In this document: positions 34,171 to 42,328 of the stretch, piece after piece | Position numbering within the stretch: the first letter of the stretch is position 1 | How the letters are laid out: each line of letters starts with the position of its first letter | Origin: an uncultured Alistipes sp. | GTDB lineage: Bacteria > Bacteroidota > Bacteroidia > Bacteroidales > Rikenellaceae | Assembly (NCBI GenBank): GCA_910584485.1 | Contig: CAJUAV010000003.1 | Span: 1-64,000 of the forward strand | Direction of reading: 5' to 3' | Length of the DNA stretch: 64,000 nt | Program-made: the position numbers and the translations under genes | The notes under the pieces: generated by a model | Seen by the model: the letters and a program-made list of their open reading frames with translations, nothing else | What the model was told of the DNA's origin: nothing | The model's database searches: none

Positions 34171-37100
34171 ATGTACAGATCCACCCTTTCCGCACTGCTC
34201 CTGCTGGGGGCGACGCTGGCGGCGCGACCCGCGGCGGCACAACCCGCCGACGGCGCGGCCGACCGCATCCGCTACACGGGAACGACCCTCTCGAACCCCA
34301 ACCTGCACGACGGCGGCCTCTCGCCCGTCGTGGGCGTGCACAACATCCAAACGATGCGCGCCAACCGAAAATTGCCCTACGCCACCAACGGCAACGGCTG
34401 GACCTACAACCACCAGCCGATGCTCGCCTACTGGCGCGGCAAATTCTACATGCACTACCTCTGCGACCCCGTCGACGAGCACGTGCCCCCCTCGATGACG
34501 ATGCTCCAGACCTCGGCCGACGGCTACGCCTGGAGCGCCCCCGAGGTCCTCTTCCCGATCTACCGCGTCCCCGAGGGCTTCACGAAGGACGGCAAGGTCT
34601 TCGCGAAGAACCTCACGGCGATCATGCACCAGCGCGTGGGCTTCTACGTCTCGAAGGCGGGCCGCCTGCTGGCGATCGGCAACTACGGCATCGCCCTCAC
34701 GCCGAAGGACGACCCGAACGACGGCAACGGCATCGGCCGCGTCGTGCGCGAGATCCGCGAGGACGGCTCCTTCGGCCCGATCCACTTCATCTACTACAAC
34801 CACGCCTTCGACGAGAAGAACACCGACTACCCCTTCTACACCCGTTCGAAGGACAAGGGCTTCCGCGAGGCGTGCGAAGAGATCCTCGCCAACCCCCTCT
34901 ACCGCATGCAGTGGGTCGAGGAGGCCGACCGCGAAGACCCCATCCTGCCGCTGAAGAACCCCTACAAGGCCTTTTGCAGCTACACGCTCGACGACGGGCG
35001 CATCGTCTCGCTCTGGAAGCACGCCCTGACCTCGATCAGCCTCGACGGCGGCAACACGTGGGCCGAGCCCGTCGAGCGCGCCGCGGGCTTCGTCAACAGC
35101 AACGCCAAGATCTGGGGCCAGCGCTTGAGCGACGGCTCCTACGCCACGGTCTACAACCCCTCGGAGTTCCGCTGGCCGCTGGCCATCTCCCTCTCGAAGG
35201 ACGGCCTCGACTACAAGACCCTGAACCTCGTCTACGGCGAGGTGCCGCCGATGCGCTACGCCGGTCAGTACAAGTCGTTCGGCCCGCAGTACGTGCGCGG
35301 CATCCAGGAGGGGAACGGCACCCCTCCCGACGGCGATCTGTGGCTCACCTTCAGCGTCGGCAAGGAGGACATGTGGGTCAGCCGCATCCCCGTTCCCGTC
35401 CGAACCGAGGCGACGGGCCATGCCGACGGCGACGAAATCGCCCGCGCCGCACGGCTCGCCGACCTGCGGACCTGGAACATCTACTCGGGCGAGTGGGCCC
35501 CCGTGACGCTCGTCGAGCGGCAGGGGCGCAAGTGGCTCGCCCTCTCGGACAAGGATCCCTTCTTCGACGCCAAGGCCGAACGCAAGATCCCCGCGACGAA
35601 GCACCTCGCGGCCGAATTCGACCTCGTGGCGGAGCAGAACGACCGCGGGCGCCTCGAAATCGAATTCGTCGACGCCCACGGCACCGCCTGCGCCCGCATC
35701 GATCTGACGGATGCGGCCGAAATGCGCTCGAAAGGGGGCGCCCGCTACGGCCGCGTCGCGACCTACGAGCCGAACACCATCTACCGCGTGAAGGTGGAGC
35801 TCTCGGTCGAGAAGCGCCAGTCGACCGTCTGGATCGACGGCCAAAAGCGCGCCACGCGCATGCTCTTCGCCCCCGTCGCGTCGGTCGAACGGATCGTCTT
35901 CCGCACCGGACAGCGCCGCCACCACCCCACCGTCGACACGTGGGCCGACCAGTACGACGACCTGCCGCGCTGCGACGAGGCCGATCCCGAGGCGACCTAC
36001 CGCATCGCGGGGCTGCGCACCGCCTCGCTCGACGCCGACGGCTCGGCCGCGGTGCTCCGCTACGCCGACTACGCCCGCTACGCCGAGCGCTTCAACGCCA
36101 TGGAGGACGAGAACATCGTGCAGGCGATCCCCAACAGCGAGGCCTCGGCCTGGATGGAGCGCTGCATCCCCCTCTTCGACTGCCCGCAGCACAACTTCGA
36201 GGAGCTCTACTACTACCGCTGGTGGACGCTCCGCAAGCACATCAAGCAGACCCCCGTAGGCTACGGCATGACCGAATTTCTGGTCAACCGCAGCTACGCC
36301 GACAAATACAACCTCATCGCCAGCGGCGTGGGCCATCACGTCCGCGAGAGCCGCTGGCTGCGCGACGACCGCTACATGAACGAGGCGCTCCACACCTGGT
36401 ACCGCGGCAACGAGGGCAAGCCGATGGAGAAATTCTCGAAATTCAGCTCGTGGGTCCCCTCGCAGATCTGGGAGCGCTACCTCGTGAACACGGACAAGGC
36501 CTACGTCACGGACCTCTACGAGGACATGTGCGCCGAGTATCGATACTGGGAGGAGACGCACCGCCTGCCGAGCGGCCTCTACTGGCAGGAGGATGTGAAG
36601 GACGCCATGGAGGAGTCGATCAGCGGCGGCCGCAAGAAGCAGTACGCCCGCCCCTCGATCAACAGCTACATGTACGGCAACGCACTGGCGCTGGCGCACA
36701 TCGCCCGCCTCGTGGGCAACGAGGCCGATGCGGCGAAGTACGAGCGCAAGGCCGCCGAGCAGAAACGGCTGATCGAAACGAAGCTCTGGAACGCCGACCA
36801 CGGCTTCTTCGAGACGCTGCGCGGCGAAGAGAGCGCGGCCGTGCGCGAGGCGATCGGCTTCATTCCGTGGTATTTCGACCTGCCCGACGCACGCTACGAG
36901 GGCGCCTGGCTCCAGATCGAGGATCCCGAGGGCTTCTCGGCCCCCTGCGGCCTGACGACCGCCGAGCGCCGCCACCCCGAATTCCGTTCGCACGGCGTGG
37001 GCAAATGCGAGTGGGACGGCGCCGTCTGGCCCTTCGCCACGTCGCAGACCCTCACGGGCCTCATCAACTACCTGAACCGCTCGCAGAAGCCCGTGGTGGG

Positions 37101-37512
37101 CCCCGAGAGCTTCTTCCGCCACATGGAACGCTACGTCGAGTCGCAGCACCACCGCGGCCGCCCCTACATCGGCGAGTACCTCGACGAGGTGACGGGCTAC
37201 TGGCTCAAGGGGGATCAGGAGCGCTCGCGCTACTACAACCACTCGACCTTCAACGATCTGGTCATCACGGGCATCTGCGGCCTGCGCCCGCGCGCCGACC
37301 GCACGCTGGAGGTCAACCCGCTGCTCCCCGCCGAGCGCTGGGCGTGGTTCTGCCTCGATAACGTCCGCTACCACGGCCACGACATCACGATTCTCTGGGA
37401 CCGCGACGGCGACCGCTACCACCGCGGCAAGGGGCTGCGCCTCTACGTCGACGGCCGCGAGGTCGGCAGCCGCGAGACGCTCGGCCGCCTCGTCTGCGAA
37501 AACGTACTGTAA
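34171..37512 (+). CDS. GH143-GH142 bifunctional glycosidase (BT1020-like)
   Basis: The 1113-residue product has a signal peptide (ARPAAAQ), a sialidase-like propeller (about residues 35-440, with ITS-type DGGNTWAEP Asp-box sequence), a jelly-roll/LamG-like domain (about 445-630) and a C-terminal (alpha/alpha)6 MGH1-like barrel (about 640-1110, with SFNDLVITGICGLRPR-type end seen as TFNDLVITGICGLRP). B. thetaiotaomicron BT1020 has the same two-enzyme plan: GH143 removes 2-keto-3-deoxy-lyxo-heptulosaric acid (Dha) and GH142 removes beta-L-arabinofuranose, together clearing RG-II chain D. Family labels are assigned from architecture, not a search. It is first in the rightward operon, 6 nt before the next gene. 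Confidence 0.7.
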   Translation: MYRSTLSALLLLGATLAARPAAAQPADGAADRIRYTGTTLSNPNLHDGGLSPVVGVHNIQTMRANRKLPYATNGNGWTYNHQPMLAYWRGKFYMHYLCDPVDEHVPPSMTMLQTSADGYAWSAPEVLFPIYRVPEGFTKDGKVFAKNLTAIMHQRVGFYVSKAGRLLAIGNYGIALTPKDDPNDGNGIGRVVREIREDGSFGPIHFIYYNHAFDEKNTDYPFYTRSKDKGFREACEEILANPLYRMQWVEEADREDPILPLKNPYKAFCSYTLDDGRIVSLWKHALTSISLDGGNTWAEPVERAAGFVNSNAKIWGQRLSDGSYATVYNPSEFRWPLAISLSKDGLDYKTLNLVYGEVPPMRYAGQYKSFGPQYVRGIQEGNGTPPDGDLWLTFSVGKEDMWVSRIPVPVRTEATGHADGDEIARAARLADLRTWNIYSGEWAPVTLVERQGRKWLALSDKDPFFDAKAERKIPATKHLAAEFDLVAEQNDRGRLEIEFVDAHGTACARIDLTDAAEMRSKGGARYGRVATYEPNTIYRVKVELSVEKRQSTVWIDGQKRATRMLFAPVASVERIVFRTGQRRHHPTVDTWADQYDDLPRCDEADPEATYRIAGLRTASLDADGSAAVLRYADYARYAERFNAMEDENIVQAIPNSEASAWMERCIPLFDCPQHNFEELYYYRWWTLRKHIKQTPVGYGMTEFLVNRSYADKYNLIASGVGHHVRESRWLRDDRYMNEALHTWYRGNEGKPMEKFSKFSSWVPSQIWERYLVNTDKAYVTDLYEDMCAEYRYWEETHRLPSGLYWQEDVKDAMEESISGGRKKQYARPSINSYMYGNALALAHIARLVGNEADAAKYERKAAEQKRLIETKLWNADHGFFETLRGEESAAVREAIGFIPWYFDLPDARYEGAWLQIEDPEGFSAPCGLTTAERRHPEFRSHGVGKCEWDGAVWPFATSQTLTGLINYLNRSQKPVVGPESFFRHMERYVESQHHRGRPYIGEYLDEVTGYWLKGDQERSRYYNHSTFNDLVITGICGLRPRADRTLEVNPLLPAERWAWFCLDNVRYHGHDITILWDRDGDRYHRGKGLRLYVDGREVGSRETLGRLVCENVL

Positions 37513-37518
37513 AGAGCC

Positions 37519-40374
37519 ATGAAACGACTTTTGCTGACTGCGGGCGCGCTCCTCGTCGGAGCCGCCTCGCTCTTCGCCGCCCCCGCCGGCGGGGCGACGA
37601 CCGAAACGCACAGGGCCGCGACGCACGAAGCGGCGGCGATCCGTACGGAGAGGGTCCGCACGGCGGCGCCCCGCACCCTTGCGATCGTCGGCACGACCTG
37701 CGAAATGCAGGCGGAGCCCCTCGCCCTCGAGACCGACCGTCCGCGCTTCGGCTGGCGGATCGCGGGTCCGCAGGGGACCATGCAGGCGGCCTACGCCGTC
37801 GAGGTCCGCGACGAGCGGGGCCGCCTCGTCTGGGAGAGCGGCCGCGTCGCCTCGGAGCAGAGCCAGCTCGTACCCTACGGGGGCGAAGCGCTGCACCCGC
37901 TCGACCGCTACCGCTGGCGCGTGCGCGTCTGGGATCGCAGCGGCGCCGCCTCCGACTGGAGCGCCGAGGCTTCGTTCCGCCTCGCCCCCGCAGCCGCGTG
38001 GATGGATGCCGCCTGGATCGGCGCCATTACGCAGGCCGACGCCAAGATGCCCGCGGGGCGCAACTACCACGGCGCGGGACTGAAAGACCCCGCGGCCCTC
38101 GCGGCATGGGACGCCGTCGACTCGCTGGCGTGGCGCAGCATCCTGCTCCGCAAGGAGTTCACGGCCGAAAAGCCGATCGCCGAAGCGACGGTCTACGTCT
38201 CGGGACTGGGCCACTACGAGCTCACCGTGAACGGCCGCAAGGCGGGCGACAGCGAGTTCGCCCCCCTCTGGAGCGACTACCACAAGCGGGTCTACTACAA
38301 CGCCTACGACGTCACGGAACTGCTGCACGAAGGGGCCAACGCCCTCGGCGTCCTGCTCGGCAACGGCTTCTACAACGTCGTCGACCGCACGCGCTACCGC
38401 AAACTCCAGATCGGCTTCGGGCCCGAAACACTGAATCTCAAGCTGCGCATCCGCTACGCCGACGGCACGGAGCAGTGCGTGGCGAGCGACGGCACGTGGC
38501 GCTACGACCGCTCGCCGATCACCTTCAACACCCTCTACGGCGGCGAGGACTACGATGCCCGCCTCGAACAGGCGGGGTGGGACTGCGCGGGCTTCGACGA
38601 GAGCCGCTGGCGCCCCGTCGTCGTGCAGGAGCCGCCGCGCGGAGCGCTCGTTCCGCAGCAGGCGCCCCCCGTGAAGATCATGCGCCGCTACGGCGTGCAG
38701 ACGCGCCGCAAGCTCACCCTCGAGGAGGTGGCGCAGGCGACCAAAGAGACCAAACGCACGGTCGATCCCTCGGCGCTGCTGCTCGACATGGGGCAGAACC
38801 TCGCGGGCTTCCCCGAAATCGTCGTGCGCGGCCGCCGCGGCCAGCGCATCACGCTCGTCGTGGCCGAAGCGGTGACCGACTCGCACGCCGCCAACCAGCG
38901 GCAGACGGGACGGCAGCACTACTACACCTATATTTTAAAAGGCGACGGCGTCGAGCGGTGGCACCCCCGCTTCTCCTACTACGGATTCCGCTACATCCAG
39001 CTCGAAGGGGCCGTCCTGAAGGGGATGAAGAACCCCGCGAAGCTCCCCGTGGTCGAGCAGATCCACGCCTGCTTCGTCCACAACAGCGCCGCCGAGATCG
39101 GCTCGTTCGCATGCTCGAACCCGATCTTCAACGCCGCACACCGCCTGATCCACAACGCCGTGCGCAGCAACATGCAGTCCGTCTGGACCGACTGTCCGCA
39201 CCGCGAGAAGCTGGGCTGGCTCGAGCAGGTCCACCTCAACGGCCCCGGGCTGCTTTACAACTACGACCTCGCGACCTACCTGCCGAAGGTGCTGCGCGAC
39301 ATCCGCGACGCCCAGCAGCCCGACGGCATGGTGCCGACGACGGCACCCCGCTACGTCATCTTCGAAGGGCCCGGCATGGATGTCTTCGCCGACTCGCCCG
39401 AGTGGAGCGCGACGCTCGTCGAATCGCCCTTCCAGTACTACGCGACCTACGGCGACGACCGCCCGATCCGCGACTGTTACCCGCACATGCGGCGCTGGGT
39501 CGACTACCTCGGCTCGCGCGCCGAAGGCCATCTGATCGATTTCGGACTGGGCGACTGGTACGACTACGGCGATTTTCGCGCGGGCTTCTCGCGCAACACC
39601 CCCGTGGGGCTCGTCGCCTCGGCACACTACATCCTGGCGCTCGACCGTTTGATTGAGGCGGCCCGCCTGGTGGGCAACGCCTACGACGCCGACCGCTATG
39701 CGGCCCTGCGCGGCGAGGTCGTGCGCGCCTTCAACGCGAAATATTTCGACCCCGCGACGCACCGCTACGGCACGGGGAGCCAGACCTCGCTGGCGCTGCC
39801 CCTCTACCTCGGGATCGTCCCCGAGGGGCATCGCGACGCGGTGCTGCGCGAGCTCGTGGCCGACATCGAACGCCACGGCACGCGCCTCACGACGGGCGAC
39901 GTGGGCAACCGCTACCTCTTCCGCACGCTGGCCGACAACGGGCTCGACGAGCTCATGTACCGCATGCACGACCACGAAGAGGCCCCCGGGTACGGCTTCC
40001 AGCTCCGCTTCGGCGCCACGACCCTCACCGAACAGTGGGACCCGCGGCAGGGGTCGTCGTGGAACCACTTCATGATGGGACAGATCGACGAGTGGTTCTT
40101 CCGCTCGCTCGCGGGACTGCGCCCCGACCCGCACGGCGAAGGGTACCGCCTCGCGACGATCGCCCCGCAGCCCGTGGGCGACCTGAAGCACCTCGAAGCG
40201 CGCTACGACTCGCTCTACGGGCCGATCGCCATCGAATGGCAGCGCGAAGGCGACCGCTTCACGCTCGCGGTCGAGCTGCCCGCCAACTGCCGCGCCGACG
40301 TGCTGCTGCCCGGGGATCGGACCCCGCAGCGGGTCGAGAGCGGCCGCCACACCTTCACGAAAACGCTCCGATGA
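37519..40374 (+). CDS. GH78 alpha-L-rhamnosidase, secreted
   Basis: The 951-residue product has a signal peptide and the full GH78 layout: an N-terminal Ig-like domain, a Bac_rhamnosid_N-type beta domain with LGNGFYN, a concanavalin-like domain, an (alpha/alpha)6 barrel with WTDCPHREKLGWLEQ and a C-terminal beta domain with GYRLATIAPQPVGDL. The barrel motif carries the acidic residues that bind rhamnose. It should act in the periplasm on rhamnose-terminated RG-II side chains. It begins 6 nt after the upstream stop and ends in an ATGA overlap with the next gene, so it is in the same operon. Confidence 0.92.
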   Translation: MKRLLLTAGALLVGAASLFAAPAGGATTETHRAATHEAAAIRTERVRTAAPRTLAIVGTTCEMQAEPLALETDRPRFGWRIAGPQGTMQAAYAVEVRDERGRLVWESGRVASEQSQLVPYGGEALHPLDRYRWRVRVWDRSGAASDWSAEASFRLAPAAAWMDAAWIGAITQADAKMPAGRNYHGAGLKDPAALAAWDAVDSLAWRSILLRKEFTAEKPIAEATVYVSGLGHYELTVNGRKAGDSEFAPLWSDYHKRVYYNAYDVTELLHEGANALGVLLGNGFYNVVDRTRYRKLQIGFGPETLNLKLRIRYADGTEQCVASDGTWRYDRSPITFNTLYGGEDYDARLEQAGWDCAGFDESRWRPVVVQEPPRGALVPQQAPPVKIMRRYGVQTRRKLTLEEVAQATKETKRTVDPSALLLDMGQNLAGFPEIVVRGRRGQRITLVVAEAVTDSHAANQRQTGRQHYYTYILKGDGVERWHPRFSYYGFRYIQLEGAVLKGMKNPAKLPVVEQIHACFVHNSAAEIGSFACSNPIFNAAHRLIHNAVRSNMQSVWTDCPHREKLGWLEQVHLNGPGLLYNYDLATYLPKVLRDIRDAQQPDGMVPTTAPRYVIFEGPGMDVFADSPEWSATLVESPFQYYATYGDDRPIRDCYPHMRRWVDYLGSRAEGHLIDFGLGDWYDYGDFRAGFSRNTPVGLVASAHYILALDRLIEAARLVGNAYDADRYAALRGEVVRAFNAKYFDPATHRYGTGSQTSLALPLYLGIVPEGHRDAVLRELVADIERHGTRLTTGDVGNRYLFRTLADNGLDELMYRMHDHEEAPGYGFQLRFGATTLTEQWDPRQGSSWNHFMMGQIDEWFFRSLAGLRPDPHGEGYRLATIAPQPVGDLKHLEARYDSLYGPIAIEWQREGDRFTLAVELPANCRADVLLPGDRTPQRVESGRHTFTKTLR

Positions 40375-41774
40375 CCATGAAACGCCTGCTGCTCACGCTC
40401 GCACTGCTCGGGGCCGGCCTCGCGGCCGCCGCCCAGAACGACTACGCGCACCGCTACACGCGGTCGCTGCACGACATCCTGACCGACATCTCGACCCGCT
40501 TCGGGGTGCGCCTCAAGTGCGAGGTCGACACCGTGGGGCGCACGCTGCCCTACGCCGCCTCGCGCATCCGCCCCTACTCGCTCGAGGAGACGCTCGACAA
40601 CGTGCTGAAACCCTTCGACTACAAGATCGTCAAGCAGAACGACCGCTACTACAAGATCAAACCCTACGAGAGCCACCGCCGCCTCCCCGAAGAGGGGGCG
40701 AAGCTCCTGGAGCACCTCGCCGCGACGCACGGCGCCGACCGCGCCGCCTTCGAGCGGCGCAAGGAGGAGCTGCGGCGCGACGCGCGCGCGATCACCGGGA
40801 TCGACCGCCTCGTCGAGGCCTGCGTGCCCCTCGCCCCTCTCCTGACGAAGGAGCGCCGCTACGACGGCTACACGGTCCGCAACTTCCGCCTCGAGACCCT
40901 CCCCGGGCTCTACGTCTGCGGCTCGATCTACCTTCCCCTCACGCACCGCAGCGGGAAACACCCCGTGATCCTCTCGCCCGACGGCCACTCGGACCGCTAC
41001 AACGAGGGGACGCAGCTGCGGCTGGCGGCATGGGCCCGCATGGGGGCCGCGGCGGTGAGCTACGACCTGGTCGGCTACGGCGAATCGGCGCTCCAGCTCG
41101 GCACGGCCGTCCACCACACCCCGATCGCGCAACTCGTGCAGCTGCTGAACGGCATCCGCGTGCTCGACATGATGCTGGCGCGCACGGATACCGACCCGAC
41201 GCGCGTGGGCATCTGCGGCGCCTCGGGAGGCGGCACGCAGACGATGCAGCTCGCCGTGCTCGACCCGCGCTACACGGCCGCCTGCCCCGTCATCAGCCTC
41301 TCGTCCTACTTCGACGGCGGCTGCCCCTGCGAGAGCGGCATCCAGCTCTGCTCGGCGGGCGGCGGCACCTGCAACGCCGAGCTGGCGGCGACGCTGGCGC
41401 CGCGCCCCCTGGGGATCGTCTCCGACGGCAAGGACTGGACGGCCCACGTCCCCGTGCAGGAGCTGCCCTATCTGCAAGGGATCTACCGCCTCTACGGCGC
41501 CGAGGAGGCCGTGCGCGACTACCACTTCCCCGCCGAGGGGCACGACTTCGGGCCCAACAAGCGGCGGGCCGTCTACGACTTCTTCGGGGCGGTCTTCGGG
41601 CTCGATCCCGCACGGGCCGACGAAGAGCGGCTGACGGTCGAAAAACGCGAGCTGCTGCTGCTCTTCGGCCCGGAGGGCGAGGCGCTGCCCGCGGGAGCAA
41701 TCCGCACCGTGGGGGCGCTCGCACCGTGGTTCGACGCCGAGGCGGTGGCGGAGGCGCTGCGGATGAAAAATTAA
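40371..41774 (+). CDS. Pectin methylesterase-like alpha/beta hydrolase with STN-type domain
   Basis: The 467-residue product has a signal peptide, a small STN/secretin-N-like domain (about residues 28-98, LHDILTDISTRFGVRLKCE) and an alpha/beta-hydrolase domain with Ser285 in GASGGG, Asp352/Asp355 in SDGKDW and His391 in EGHDFG. This plan matches BT1017, the pectin methylesterase of the B. thetaiotaomicron RG-II locus. The start overlaps the GH78 stop as ATGA; a second ATG at 40377 is equally usable. The final Met-Lys-Asn comes from an A-rich repeat beginning at the gene end. A xylan or other acetylesterase is the alternative. Confidence 0.75.
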   Translation: MTMKRLLLTLALLGAGLAAAAQNDYAHRYTRSLHDILTDISTRFGVRLKCEVDTVGRTLPYAASRIRPYSLEETLDNVLKPFDYKIVKQNDRYYKIKPYESHRRLPEEGAKLLEHLAATHGADRAAFERRKEELRRDARAITGIDRLVEACVPLAPLLTKERRYDGYTVRNFRLETLPGLYVCGSIYLPLTHRSGKHPVILSPDGHSDRYNEGTQLRLAAWARMGAAAVSYDLVGYGESALQLGTAVHHTPIAQLVQLLNGIRVLDMMLARTDTDPTRVGICGASGGGTQTMQLAVLDPRYTAACPVISLSSYFDGGCPCESGIQLCSAGGGTCNAELAATLAPRPLGIVSDGKDWTAHVPVQELPYLQGIYRLYGAEEAVRDYHFPAEGHDFGPNKRRAVYDFFGAVFGLDPARADEERLTVEKRELLLLFGPEGEALPAGAIRTVGALAPWFDAEAVAEALRMKN

Positions 41775-42160
41775 GAATGAAAAATTAAAAATTAAAAATT
41801 AGGGGGGGGTCGAAGACGTCGGCGGGCCGCAGGCGCCCCTCGTCGGAGCGAAAAGCGCACGGATGTGCGGCGGACCGAAGCCTCCGCCGGCGGAGGCCCG
41901 CAGTTTTGGCAAACATGCGTGCGCTCCGCAGGTTCGGCCCGCGGAGGACGCCTCACGCGTGAGGCGTGTGCCGTTCGCCGCCGACCCACGGGCAGAGGGT
42001 TGCAACTCGTCCGACAGCTCGATGGCGCAGCCATCGGCGGGCCGCAGCTTAAGTCCACGCGTCAGCGTGTGCCGTTCGCCGCCGCCCCACGCGGCGGACG
42101 GCAGGTTCGCAGACGGCTCACCGCCCTCCTGCCGCCGTCGGCGAACGTCGTGCTGCGCAC
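41763..42160 (-). repeat. Intergenic structured-repeat block 7
   Basis: A period-7 A/T-rich tract (41763-41802) overlaps the end of the esterase gene. Then, in reverse orientation: family I with d GCAC-GGAT-GTGC 41857-41868, c 41870-41901, a 41924-41935 (one base lost). A 20-nt perfect palindrome d (ACGCCTCACG/CGTGAGGCGT) is at 41948-41967. Lone d GATGGC-GCA-GCCATC is at 42021-42035. Family III has d CACGC-GTCA-GCGTG 42056-42069, c 42070-42103 and a CCGCCGTCGGCGAA 42132-42145. No gene is present. Confidence 0.83.
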
Positions 42161-42241
42161 ATCAGCGCGTGCAGAGAGCCGCCGACCCCCTATTTTGACC
42201 GATTCGCCCCGCGGCAAGCCGCGGATACGGAAAAATTTGTC

Positions 42242-42249
42242 TATCTTCA
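42242..42249 (+). promoter_or_regulatory. Candidate -7 element after the repeat block
   Basis: TATCTTCA partly matches TAnnTTTG, 80 nt before the second esterase gene. It could give the second half of the rightward operon its own start. Confidence 0.3.
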
Positions 42250-42328
42250 CTCTCCGAAACGGCCCGCCGCAGGGCCGTGCAACCGCCCGAAAGGAAGACG
42301 AGACAAACCAAAACACGCATAACGAACC

